DNA from: Tubiluchus corallicola
Lineage: Eukaryota; Priapulida; Priapulimorpha; Priapulimorphida; Tubiluchidae
Reading direction: 5' to 3'
Assembly: GCA_030141605.1 (NCBI GenBank)
Contig: JAQGDQ010000168.1
Coordinates: 312,001 to 376,000, forward strand
Length of the DNA: 64,000 nt
Below the pieces are notes generated by a model. It had not been told where the DNA came from. It searched no databases and saw only the letters and a list, made by a program, of their open reading frames with translations. A program made the position numbers and the translations under genes. Shown piece after piece: positions 53,008 to 64,000 of the stretch; the stretch's first letter is position 1; every line of letters begins with the position of its first letter.

Positions 53008-56000
53008 TGCGTGCGTGAGTATGTGTGTCTGTGTGTGTGTGCTTGGGTGCGTGTATGCTTGCAAACAAAAATCATCCATAAGTCGGCATAGTTAAAACTC
53101 CGTTATAATGCTTCAAAGTAGAATGCAGCAAAAATTTGGTAAAATGTCAATTTTTTGTTTTTTATAAAACAACTGCTATATATATTTTATATTCTAGTAT
53201 CAGAGTGACAGGAAAATCTTCAAAAAGTACTAAAAATTTAATTTTATAACCCCTTTCACACTTCTCAGTCTAAAAGCAAATACTGCAATTGTGAAAAACT
53301 CGTATTTTCAAGCTCCTACAGTAACTCATGAAAGCAGTTTTTTGCTTACTGTTTTTTTTTCTTTTACCAAGCTCAGATCTTCATCTAGAAGAGCCATCTA
53401 CTGGACTAAAACATAACTCCAATGTGCTCTTGTATCCATAGCAATATTTATGTGGTTGCTAAGTGTTTTGTGGAAATGCTTCAAAAAACAATGGTTGACT
53501 TTAACAGCAATTTTCTCAAGGTTAGGCTTTCAGTGTATAGCATGAACCTCAACTTCAACGTGAACTTAGAAATAACATAGAGCAATGAACTTTGTATCAA
53601 AATGATCCACATGAAAGGGAGATTCAGGATACGTGTATAATAAGAAAAGCTTAATTGCCGACTTATGGACGATTTTGCTACCCAAGCACTCACTCACGCG
53701 CGCGTTAACACACACACACGCACATGCACACCCACACGCACACACACACACACACTCATATATATGCTGATCTTGCATTTTTTGGTGATGTTTAGATTGA
53801 TAATATCAGGTTTAAAGCCCCACCCACCATCTTGCAAAAGCCTGCTGCTACAGGGCCTCATGTCTTAATTACTTTTATAGTGTGTATGACATTTACTCCC
53901 TAAAAGAAATAAAGCAAATAGTTACTAAAGTATACTTTAAAAAGTAGCTTTCTCAGTGGGCACTCAACTATTTACTAACAAACCTCAACAATGTTTAACT
54001 TTGTAATAAGCACACCACCATTATCACTCAGCTATTCCCAAAGGCTCAAAAATTACAGATTTATTTTAGTGCTAGCAAAGTTTCACTGCCACTTGATGCT
54101 TGCACGTGTCCAGAGCACCAATCATCAGTGCTGCCATCTGAACACATCTCTGCCTTTATGATTAAATTTGGAGTATAGGTCAGGTCTTACCTGAAATGTC
54201 ACCAAGAAGCTCCTGCAATAATCGTCTTTCTATGGTTTGGTAAGTGATGCCTACGACATGACAGATAACTAGAAGAAATTGGGAAGAAGTTCAGCATTTG
54301 TATCTAATAAATTGCATAGAATGTATCCACAGCATAAGTAAAAAATAATAGAGAAGCGTAAGAATCTTTACAATGCCTACAGGACCAAATAATAAATGCT
54401 ATTCGAACACTCCTATACTCCATTCATACATTTATAAATTAAAACTAAATGAAAAACAGACAAAAAATATTGTTATTTTCATAAAAAACCATGAGAAACT
54501 AGCTTAAAGATCATTACACAATACGGTTATTAATTTTGATTCGTAAGTGATAGAAAAATCCAAACAAAGGAATTTAGCTAAAGTAAACATGATGGTAAGC
54601 AAATCTAAAGCATTAGCTCTTAAGTAAGACTCAAAGGTACTTACATTTCCGTATGGAATCTTCAAACCACGCAATACCAGCTATTGTAGCTGGAACTTCT
54701 CTGATATGTCGCTAGAAAATAGCAAAAAAATTAAGCATGGAAGAAACTACAATTATTTAGGTTACGGAACACGTGAAGCTCTCATAACATATGCAAATAA
54801 AACAGAGTGCCTGGACTCTCCAGTCAAAACATTTTATGCGAAAGTTAACTATATTTTCATCTGGTGAAAAAATGCATCATGTATTTAGTAACAATTTGCA
54901 TTAGAAAGTAACTACAACAGGGCAGGAGGCATTTCCTTTTCCAGAAGCAATATGAATTTTACATACACCACTTATTCCTACATATTAGCCTTTGTGGTAT
55001 TTAACAGCTTGGTGTTTTTGACACAAAATTCTTTATGGTTTAAATAATTTTTGCTGAAATCAAAGAGCAAATCTTTCAATGTAAAAACGACACCTATATT
55101 GTATGCAAATATATGCAACAGTATGCACTGCACAGCTGTTAAACAGAGGTGAATATTCTAGATTTGGTGTGCAGTGCTGATGTCAAGCACTTGGCAGAAC
55201 AATCACACGTTTCTAGAATGGCATATTGAGATGTCTTACCCAAAATTCTCTAAATTTACATGTTTCAAGAAGGTCAGCTAGAAGCATTATTGTAGCAATG
55301 GGTTGTTCTTCTAGCTAAACACAAGAAGTTAAAGAATAAAAATATAGCTATATAGACTAGAACAAGCTAACTCAAAGAGCAAATACATGCTCTTAATAAA
55401 TATGGTCTTACACTAACTGGCCTAATTTTGAAAAAAAATTACATTACATCTCAGATCACATGCTTCTTACATATTAACACATTCAGCTCAAACTTTAAAA
55501 TTCTGATACCCAAGGTTACTTTGTCTTTACGGAGTTTAAGCCGACATTACTCATTTACAGGCTGCACAGATGAAATCAAATATACAAAAATGTTATAAAC
55601 TGCTAGAAAACAATAAAAATATAAATTTTGTTTTAGTTTTTAGCAGTGGAAAAAATTTCAGACAAATTTTAACTTTGTCCATTAAAGTCCAAGATATTTG
55701 TAATGTACTGAACATGAATCATAAAAAAATTAGAAACTTGTTTGCATTAAATTGCAACTAAAAGCTAAGAAATTTATACCATAAATTACTATTATTATTA
55801 TTATTATTATTATTATCGATAATTATTGCAGGTGTGAAATGGTAACTTAGTTAAAAAGGATACGTGCGTCTGATCAATGAGACACTTGCAAAGCACAAAA
55901 TCAGTATGCGGAAGATTGGTAAGTGCTTTGAGCAGTATGAGAGCTGTAACAGACGTTTGGAAATAACTGGAGTTGAACTGATACCTGCAAACATATAAAT

Positions 56001-58651
56001 CGCCATGAAGTTAGTAATAAATTTTACACAATGAAAAATCAATGTAATTACATCAAACACAGAAATGAACAACACATAAACTTCTTGTAAAAAATAACTG
56101 AAGCTGTGTAATTTATATATAATTTAAATTCACTTACAGCTTTAATACAGCTAAATTGGCCTCCAAATCATATGTGTTTTCCCTGGCCTGCATCTCAATG
56201 TAGCGCTCTAGTGTGGGTAAATTTTCGGGATTATACCTGTATTGTAAAAGTGCAAAAAAGCCCAACTAATCAACAATACTAAAGTAAATGTAAATTTTTT
56301 ATACAACACAAAAAATCTCTTTTTTAATGTTTAAGCTTTGCTCTTTGTTGGATATATCCTGTAAATTAATAAGCAAAAACACTACCAATATCATGCAAAC
56401 TTTCTACAACAAGAAATGCATTACTTACATTTACTATAGCTTTAAAGAGACCTTCCTATTCTCATCCATAATTTATTTAAGTATAATATACAATTTTATT
56501 TATTTACCTTAAATTGTGTTAAGTATTTAATGCTATTATCTATAATAATTAAACTTAGTGTCAGGTGCCAACTCATCACCCCTCTAATAATGGCAAGTTT
56601 ACGCCTCATCGTTGGAACCCAGGAATAAAGCCACCATTGCTCATTTCTGGAAAACAATACCAATCTCTGAGGACTGACGATCTGTTTTACTCCAACAGAA
56701 TCTATAGCTGCAATGATAAAACTTTTGTTCGGCTACACCCTACTCACTGTATCTGCTAGCTGAATTTAATATGAAACACATTAAATTAAAAGATCTGTCA
56801 TCCAATAATATGTGCAAAATATCTTAAAGTACTTATAGCATTTTATAATTATTATAGCATTACTGTGTATCTCTATGTGTTGAACAATAAAAAATAAGTT
56901 GTGGAGATTTTTCCTGAATTTCAAAGATGATGACACCGGGTGGCAACAGTTTAGGGCAGGTATAAGGTGTGAGTGTAGACAGTGACGTGGCAAAGCTTAA
57001 TGAGTGAGTTAAGGTGCTAATTTTTGTTATTGTGTTTGCTAAATATTTATATATTTCTTCTTGTCTTAATGCTACATGTCTTTCATCTTTGAGCCATATA
57101 ATTTTCAACTTATTTTGCTCAAACTCTAGACGTATGCTTCTCTTAATTTGCAGATTAAACAATAATACTACAAAAGTAGTTACATAAGTTCTGAAAGTTC
57201 TCTAATGCAGCACCCCGCTAATTAAAGTCACGCATCTTACAGCTGACACAGAAGATCAGTGGCGGCTTGTGTATAAGTACTGTGGAACTGCAGCAACCCC
57301 CATTTTTACTGGATATTATCGATAATATTCAATATAATAAGCTTCTTTCCTTAGTTCTTTCTTTACACTTGTATGGAACCAGAGCACATCGAGCTCATGA
57401 GGGCAGTACTGTTGCTTCACAGCCCAGCACAGTGTGTGTTTGGCTGTTGTGCGCATGCTGCACTGCTAGCATCTGCTGCTAGGCAGAGAAAGTAGGGTCA
57501 CTCACACAGTTTGTTGTCAGTTGTCACGTGCTTAAAAATTGTATACCGGCATATTCTTGAACTGGTCAATTTAAGCTATTTGTAAGCAAAATTTTTTTTG
57601 GTTAAGATTTTATCAAGTTTATGTATAAATTTTCGCACATTTGTTTGTTTAAAATTATAACACTAAAATTACATATATTTGTTTCATTTTACACAGTAGT
57701 GAAACAATGGCTAAAAATTTTCTGAAGCAGTACCCTCACTAATTCTAACTACGAGCCGTCACTGCAGAAGATAAATAATTGTAACTAGTCAAACATCACC
57801 AGCACTTCAGCAGCAGCTTCTGTTTTTACAAATAGCTGATTAAGTTGCAGTCACCATGCCAGCCACTTCCCAAAATAAAACAATGCTCCTGGAGTGCATT
57901 TATTCGATGATCATGATTAGGTCTCCAAAGTTTGTGGTAAATTAAGATCGAGGCAAAATATAGAATGTGCCTCATTTACACCGGCAAAATAAAAAATGCT
58001 TCGTTTGTGCTGTCAATGGACATAGTTACATTGCATTACAAGTGTGATGCACACACATGTAACGAAGTACTAGTGTTTTCACTAGTATTCCCTTGAGGGA
58101 ACTTCCCCTGGTACAGGGAGTAGCAAACCTGCCATAAGAAGTTTCTGCACAGTGCACATAGTATCTTCAAATTCATTTCAGCAATCACCTCTTTCCCAGA
58201 TGCCTAGTATTCATATATCCTTTAACCATCCTAACAATTTTTCGTGTATTAAATGCAATGGTGGCTCGTGTATAGTACTGTGAAACTGCAGCACCTCCAT
58301 TTTCACTCAATATTATCGATAATATTCAATATAATAAGTCTTTCTTATTTAGCTCTTTTTTATACTTGTACAGAACTATAGCTACGAGCCGCACTGATTA
58401 AATTATTAACATGCGTGCACACACACCGTGCAGTCTTCACGTTAAAACTAGACTATATTGGAACAAGGATTATTTCGTCACTTCAGAATAAAGTAGCACT
58501 TAGCCACAAGTAAGTAATTGTTTTAGCTAGTTATCATTACTCAGTATTCACTGTTAAGTGAATACACAACAAATTAAATATGGCTTAAGTCTAATTACCT
58601 ATCTATTCCTTTCAAAAGAGATGCAATATGTGCACGCATTGCCTCCGCCAT
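52135..58651 (-). CDS. EIF3K: Eukaryotic translation initiation factor 3 subunit K (complete, eight exons)
   Basis: Minus-strand coding exons are 58651-58599, 56236-56138, 55984-55864, 55314-55240, 54711-54645, 54268-54191, 52699-52577 and 52166-52135 (stop TAA 52137-52135). They total 648 bases, 215 residues, close to the 218 of human eIF3k, with all phases consistent. The protein runs from [20 protein letters not shown] through [86 protein letters not shown] and [10 protein letters not shown], to a C-terminal VAQIMAMSK. These are the HAM and winged-helix parts of the subunit. eIF3k belongs to the eIF3 complex in the cytoplasm and binds the 40S subunit during translation initiation; it is a peripheral, non-essential subunit in several organisms. 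The start is chosen because it aligns with the family N-terminus and has A at -3 (CACAATGG). Confidence 0.97.
52945..53760. repeat. Inverted repeat pair with (GT)n/(AC)n arms in an eIF3k intron
   Basis: A (GT)n tract at 52947-53040, continuing GCTTGGGT and then ATCATCCATAAGTCGGCA (to about 53090), is matched in reverse complement at about 53657-53757: TGCCGACTTATGGACGAT, then ACCCAAGCACTCACTCACGC and an (AC)n tract. The unique flanks match as well as the microsatellites, so this is an inverted duplication with a spacer of about 570 bases. It lies in the intron between exons 54268-54191 and 52699-52577. Confidence 0.85.
55789..55817. repeat. (ATT)n microsatellite
   Basis: ATT repeat just downstream of exon 55984-55864 of eIF3k on the transcribed (minus) strand. 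Confidence 0.93.
57257..57764. mobile_element. hAT-type MITE with 8-bp target duplication
   Basis: The element starts CAGTGGCGGCTTGTGTA and ends TACGAGCCGTCACTG, imperfect terminal inverted repeats of about 15 bases. It is flanked by the identical octamer CAGAAGAT at 57249-57256 and 57765-57772. Eight-base duplications and CA(G/A)-type ends fit the hAT superfamily. The 508-base interior has no transposase. It sits in intron 1 of eIF3k. Confidence 0.85.
58256..58396. mobile_element. Short hAT-type MITE, deletion derivative of the same family
   Basis: Begins CAATGGTGGCTCGTGTA and ends TACGAGCCGCACTG. The first 110 bases closely follow those of the element at 57257 (shared ATATTATCGATAATATTCAA and flanks), after which it jumps to the terminus. 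Flanking octamers ATTAAATG (58248-58255) and ATTAAATT (58397-58404) match at seven of eight positions. Same eIF3k intron. Confidence 0.78.
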
Positions 58652-58988
58652 TGTGAAGAGAATGAAACAGCCGCGCCACCTCTTGAGTGAAGCTGATATT
58701 TGTTATTAGATTCGTTGGTACTTTCAAACAGCATTAGAGCAGCAGCTTGTAAACGAAAAAATTACTTTTCTAATTATTGGATTGAATTATAAAAATTTCA
58801 AAAGCCCAATAAAACTTAAAAACGTAAAAATAAAAAGGAAAACCAAAACAGGATGTTCATTTTGACAATAGTTGTTTATTATTTACCAATATAATTATGA
58901 CCATTCTAGGATCTAAGTTATTGCCAAAATTAATACATTGGTTAGTAATAAAGGCCTGCAGGTCTGTTCTAGCGTAAATAAACTTAAC

Positions 58989-59052
58989 CATTGAAGTCTA
59001 GTGGTCATGGTTTTGGCTTTTAAAGCAAACAGGGTGGTTCAGTCTTAGCTTT
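58989..59052 (+). tRNA. tRNA-like sequence (likely pseudogene or SINE head)
   Basis: AGTCTAGTGGTCATGG resembles the D-arm/A box of tRNA-Glu-like genes. GGCTTTTAAAGC looks like an anticodon arm and GGTGGTTCAGTC like a degenerate B box. Acceptor-stem pairing is not convincing. It lies about 350 bases upstream of the eIF3k start codon, on the opposite strand. Confidence 0.35.
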
Positions 59053-59961
59053 TCTCATTTTCTTCTTTTTAGTCATATTCAGTTTCACAAATTCAGTTAT
59101 TGTAAATCAATAATATTGAAATCATGGTTACACACAAATGGTATAATAATTTTGCGTCAATATGTATAAATAATAGGCTTGCTAATTTCTAGAAATTCAC
59201 CTACATGTATGACGTTACTGATAGCCTTTCATAAATTTTTAATATACTTTCTCACTTTCTTATTATCTTACTTTTCCTGTTCATAGTGGTCTTGCAGTTT
59301 TTCAGTTAACTAAACAAATAGTTTTTACAGTTTTTGACTAAAAACACAAAAGATATCCAATGATCAAGGAGATGGTAACAGTTGACGGTTAAGAGAAGTT
59401 CGTTTACTAAACTGCACTTCATTTATTATTTCTTGGGCAAAAATCTGCTTCACTACAAGACACATACTGTTATTTTAAGCAAACACTGAGTTTATTGTAA
59501 TATCGATCATAGAGCAACTTCTAGATACAATGACAATATTGTAAATTTCATTTAGTAAAGATAGTAAGTAATTGGTAACAAACCTATCGAAATTAATCCG
59601 TGCAAAAGTCTCAATTTTTGCAACTAAATTACAAATATTGCTGATCCAAAATACTCAGGACTATTTCATTATACCGATGTGCACACATGTAGGTCAAATT
59701 TCTCTCATTGATTTTTTAAGTTTGTTAGAGAAAGAATTATAACAAATAGGCTATAATATAAAGCACCAAATGACGGCAAACAAACTGTTATGTTAAAATT
59801 TTGCGATACTGGCAATTAACTGCTCTATGATACATTCAGTACTCAAAAATGGGCAAAAATAAACAAAAGTAAGTGTAAACGTATAAGTACTTTCACATAT
59901 TGCTACACATTTCGTTAATTTAAATATTTCTACTTGTATTTGTATAGAAAACAATGAAGAT

Positions 59962-59962
<1 letters not shown>

Positions 59963-60016
<54 letters not shown>
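59963..60016. repeat. (AAT)n microsatellite
   Basis: About 54 bases of near-perfect AAT repeat about 175 bases beyond the gremlin-like stop codon. Confidence 0.97.
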
Positions 60017-60114
60017 TAAATAAATGATCATATTAATTACATGGAATCACATAAACTAATTTACAAATTTGTCATTTAAAAAAGTAAATTTTGCTTTTGG
60101 CACTCTGGGTAATC

Positions 60115-60120
60115 TTTAAT
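60115..60120 (-). terminator. Possible polyadenylation signal of the gremlin-like gene
   Basis: TTTAAT on the plus strand is ATTAAA on the minus strand, 72 bases past the stop codon. Confidence 0.4.
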
Positions 60121-60191
60121 TGGGCTTTACAGTGAATATGTGTGTTTGCTATAAAACTGAATGAAAAATTTAGTGTCGCCATTAAAAACAC

Positions 60192-61047
60192 TCATCCACG
60201 CAAAATAAGAGTTCTACAACTACACCTTGATACAAATTTAACACTTTTTCTCGTAAATTTTTTGGTTGCTTCAGGACACACTAATATCACACTCTTCCAC
60301 TGGTATTCTTCAGGTGCGCAAGTGGAACAAGACTCGAAGTTTCTATGTCCTTTAACAGAAAAATGGCCTTTCTTCGGCACGTAGAAAGAGTTGCATTGAC
60401 CATAGCAGAATTTGTTGACGACATGTGAGGCATTTCTTATGGCGAAGTTTGTTAACAACATAACCGATTTTACACCATCCTGGTGAAATAGAACTTTTCT
60501 GATCTACCACGAGACCCCTGCTGCTTGGAGACACTAAAAGACCGGCTTGTCCAATTGGTTTTTTATCTACGAAAAATAAAGATTTTATTTATTCATTAAA
60601 AATCCATTTTCCATTCAAAAAATGTAAATACCGTTTGTGCTGCTACTTTCCCTTGGTTACTGCAAATTATTACACCCAAGAAGTTTTTTACAGCAACACA
60701 TAAGTGTGTTACCAAATGCATTTTAGACGGTCTCTATGACAGGAAAAATGAATTTGATTAATTAGCAATAACAATTCCATTAAAAATTACAGATTTATGA
60801 TTATTTTACTACCACTTAATTCTTTACATTTTGTCCGGTATCTGAACGATTTGTCTGGTTCAGCGTACAAAAATCCGTTGGGTCCTTTCCGCTCTAAATT
60901 CGTCTGCAGAACGAACGCTTCTCTTGGTGCTTCTTTCTTCTTATATTTCGCTGATCGTTCTATCTTTTTGTTGCCGCCAGCCATGACCGTGATGCAAAAT
61001 AAAAAAACTTGGAGAATATACAGGAAATTTATGATTACAAATTTCAT
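60192..61047 (-). CDS. Gremlin/DAN-family secreted BMP antagonist, two exons, frame broken
   Basis: Exon 61047-60828 encodes a signal peptide (MKFVIINFLYILQVFLFCIT) and a basic region. It joins in phase 1 to exon 60566-60192, stop TGA 60194-60192. The second exon first reads GLVVDQKSSISPGWCKIGYV and continues to a KKC. After a change to another frame it reads VVNKFCYGQCNSFYVPKK, FESCSTCAPEEYQWKSVILV, CPEATKKF and FVSRCSCRTLIL. These are the landmarks of the DAN/CTCK cystine knot and closest to gremlin. The break lies at about 60415-60430, between two conserved cysteines. Family members have 9 residues there; here only 22 bases separate the cysteine codons, so about five bases appear to be missing. 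Gremlins bind BMPs outside the cell. This is either a pseudogene, a mutant allele, or an assembly error in an intact gene. Confidence 0.88.
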
Positions 61048-64000
61048 CCTTTCAGGAAACTACGTTGAGCACTTGAGCAATTTTGTAGAGCTTCAAAGTA
61101 AACCACAAGATATATAATTCACATCCAAGAGATATTAAACTGCTTGAAGCACGCGATCTTGGTAATTACTCTAGTAAACATCAATGCCTGTGTAGCCTTT
61201 GAGGCTTGAGTTAACCTATGATGTAAATTTCCAAGCACCAGTAGGCTAATGAAAATTTAAAATATAATAAATTTGGCCGTAAATAGATTTAAAGTTTCGT
61301 TTTAGTGAAACGCCGTTTTTTCTAATTTGTTAATTGTTTACGTCCTTCCAGTTGTTCAGTCTTTACAGGCGAAACTGAAGCAGCTTTGTTTTCATTTCAG
61401 TTGTATTAAAAGACTGATTCGAGACATGAAAAGACTCCATAAACCGCTACGTAGTGAACACACATAGACAAGCTTTATGAAAATTCTTCTCGGTCGCAAA
61501 GTTTCACTTTCCTTGATATAATAGTCCTTTCCTATAATAGTCCTTTTCCACAAAGTCAAGTAGCGCTGAACGGTTCTTCCGTATGTTAATTCACCATATG
61601 CATCTGTGTAACTCAAGTACCGAAAACCTGAAATCGTGAATCACTTCTGAAAACCAGAACAAACTGCAAAGCTGAAATGTAATGTCTTGCATTTTCGCTA
61701 TACACAGAGCATCCCTGTTTTTGCCTGGCGTCCTGTTCCGCTGCATAGCATGTGGAAACTAATTACGACATAGACCATAATGGAAGTGCTTACAGTCGGC
61801 AGGATGTTTATTAAATACTCAATAGTTAGGCCTGTTAGCAGCTAGATATTAAAGATCATAGGGCTTCTTCATAAGGAAGTTATGAAAGATAGGCTATGAA
61901 CTCACATGTGCCTTGGCTTGTTTAAGTTTTAGCTGCCCGGGCGTCTCTGCTGAAATGTTTAACAGCAGAAATTTCTTACAGTACGTAGATAGAGCCACTT
62001 AACATCAGCTATATGTAAGTCAATACAGAAAGTTTATGGCTTAATTTTGCAGCCGAAACATACAAAAAGCTGTTTAAAATCTGGTGTTTTTTCGGATTCT
62101 AGATCAGTTTTCAGATTCCAAGCACCGAAATTCTTGAGACTTCATAACCATAAGGGCGTTCCTAATCCTAATCCCTCACTAACCAAGATTCTGCATCACA
62201 GCCGAGTCTTTCTGATGTATCCCTAGTTTTTATTGATTTTCTACTTCACAGCTTTCTTTGGCAACTCACACGTGCACTGGGCTAGGGTCACGAAACTCAC
62301 AGGGCACACTGCCCCGGTAGGGAGTCAATGTTTACACGTGACACTTCAGCCACACGTCAAAGATCACAGTGTGGGCAGGTCTTCTAATTTTTTCGTTAGG
62401 ATAGATCATTAGAGTTAGAGCGTCAATTTCTGGTGTGTCACTAGGTGGGGTCGAGATTTTGCGCACGGCTGAGTACGGGGTTTTGAGTATGGCACAATTT
62501 TCCGCTAGGGACAAAACTGAAATTGGGGACACAAGTGCTTCTGGGACACCGACAAACCGAATCAACTGGTGTAAGTTTCACCGAGTTTGGGTATCGGACG
62601 GACATCAAGGTCACAGGTTAAAAATAAAAAGGTTAGCTTTTAGTATTAAAGTGTTCGCGAAACACCGGCCAAAAAACGACTGTCGGGCGCGGTATTGGAA
62701 TTTTTAAAGAACTTTTACAGCTTTTTAGAAAGAAAAAGAACTGGGCCACAAAGTGCTGCAAGATTTTTTCCCGGAGACACCTAAATGAACGCGAATACCG
62801 ACCTGAATACTTTTGTTAAGTTTCCCTAATCGCGCTACAAAATTATACTATACTAATTTCATTATTAAAATTTGTTTGAATATGCTAGTGTTAAAATGCT
62901 ATTAAACGTAAAATTAATTATTTTACAACTTTCTGAACTCGCTGATAACGGGGCCAAGGACACAGCTATGTTGTCACCTTGTGTTTGGTTCCAAAAGAGT
63001 AACACATGACGTAGTTAATAAGTAGAGGGGTAACTGGTCACCGGTCAAAAAACTAGAAGTTCTAATTTTACTAAAACAAAATTCAAATCATAAGTAGTCA
63101 TGCAAGAGTAATTCAACGGAGGCAAACTTGTGACCTTTAGAGACCTAGCTTACAAGCCACTGTCAAAACCTAACAAATTCCGATTTCATTTTACTGTTAA
63201 TAGCAAACACAACAGGACTCACATGCATGTCGTTAACTATTTAGAAAACACATCAAAACGCAAAACGGAAGCCGTTGCTTGAAATATATCCTATCACAGA
63301 AGCAGAATCTTAGCACAGCTATTGACATTGTCAAAAACGTTCACTAGTTTAATTTTCTTTGTAGCTAATTGTCCAGCAATACTCACCCTTTGATAAACTG
63401 TTAGCTTACTCAGTAACTGAAATTTTTTTATCAATAATTTTGCGCCTTTTTTCACTGCCATGCTAACTCTAAAGCATCATAATTTTGATATGTTGTTTAT
63501 TCTAGCACATTGCCTATAATATAGCTTTTACTTGACGTGACGAGAGATGATACTTTCTAGCTAGTTTCATTACGCAAATCCCGCGTAATTTTTTAACCCT
63601 TCTTTACCAGATTATTTTGTTTTTTCTGTTTAGTATAGATTTAAATATTTCACACCTTAAAAATGAAAAGTCAGGATCGTATACTTAGTAACGTAAATCG
63701 TATCTTGACAAAATAGTAATACATATAATACATGTAGTTAAAATATTACAAGTTTACACACACCAGAAACCGTTTATATACATGTATACATGTATACATA
63801 CATACATACATTATAATTATATGAAGTATTTATAGAAATAGGGATAAAAGCGTTACATTTATAAAAAAAATAGTGTATAATGCTAAAGTATTTTTAAATT
63901 AATTATGCTTTTTAAATTTACAATAATTAATTGACCGATGTCTTCTGTGTTTCGGTCTTAGATTGGTGGTCATACAGTTATCAACTGGTTGGTGTCTGAG
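61048..64000. other. Right end of the window, no recognised gene
   Basis: AT-rich DNA except for a more balanced, stop-poor segment at about 62280-62700, open on both strands. Its minus-strand frame (62332-62565, containing VGVPEALVSPISVLSLAENC) resembles no family I can name. A short (CATA)n repeat lies at about 63780-63812. The promoter of the gremlin-like gene should lie just above 61047. Confidence 0.45.

Larger units (their letters stand above)
58652..60114. other. Intergenic region between eIF3k and the gremlin-like gene
   Basis: AT-rich DNA upstream of the eIF3k start and downstream of the gremlin-like stop (both genes on the minus strand). It contains the tRNA-like sequence, an (AAT)n microsatellite and presumably the eIF3k promoter. 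No coding exon was seen. Confidence 0.55.

Noticed and set aside
52913-53095. Cys/Val-rich open frame
   Set aside because: It is a translation of the (GT)n tract within an eIF3k intron.
60352-60534. Separate 60-codon gene overlapping the gremlin-like exon
   Set aside because: It is the upstream frame of the same gremlin-like exon; past the frame break its translation (RQQILLWSM and so on) loses all family similarity.

Overview
The window is AT-rich, intron-rich animal DNA. GT/AG-spliced genes, tRNA- and 5S-like repeats, a degraded LINE, hAT-type MITEs and many microsatellites fit an invertebrate metazoan genome. The gene set (isthmin, a gremlin-type DAN protein, eIF3k, NRF-6-like acyltransferases) shows an animal but does not fix the phylum. 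A tunicate or another marine invertebrate is a guess. Most exons are short and lack their own ATG, so four of the five recognised loci had to be assembled exon by exon from splice sites, reading phase and protein-family motifs.

Layout. (1) 123-7494, +: last ten coding exons of an NRF-6-like membrane acyltransferase; its 5' part lies outside the window. (2) 7500-12766: intergenic, holding a broken non-LTR retrotransposon on the minus strand (about 8280-10715). (3) 12767-26930, +: a complete 15-exon paralogue of gene 1 (817 codons). The two genes are a head-to-tail tandem duplicate. Their ten shared exons have the same phases, and all have identical lengths except the last, which has a longer C-terminal tail in copy 1. 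One internal block looks homogenised by gene conversion. Introns of gene 3 carry two hammerhead-ribozyme-like motifs, a 5S-rRNA-like fragment, a duplicated exon end and an (AT)n palindrome. (4) 28143-40085, -: an isthmin gene (acidic N-terminal exon, TSP1 exon, linker exon, two AMOP exons; first exon tentative). Its last intron starts with a 17-unit, 52-bp minisatellite in which the gene's own 5' splice site is repeated. (5) about 40.1-52.1 kb: gene-poor, with dispersed repeats, a tRNA-like element, simple repeats and three unassigned possible exons. (6) 52135-58651, -: complete eight-exon eIF3k gene (215 aa), with two hAT-like MITEs in intron 1. (7) 60192-61047, -: two-exon gremlin/DAN-type BMP antagonist with a frame break inside the cystine-knot domain. 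(8) 61048-64000: no recognised gene.

Functionally, two loci encode secreted regulators in or near TGF-beta signalling (isthmin, gremlin-like). One is a housekeeping translation factor, and two are multi-pass acyltransferases of the nose-resistant-to-fluoxetine family. Nothing shows that they act together. The most unusual structure is the decoy splice-donor array in the isthmin gene.
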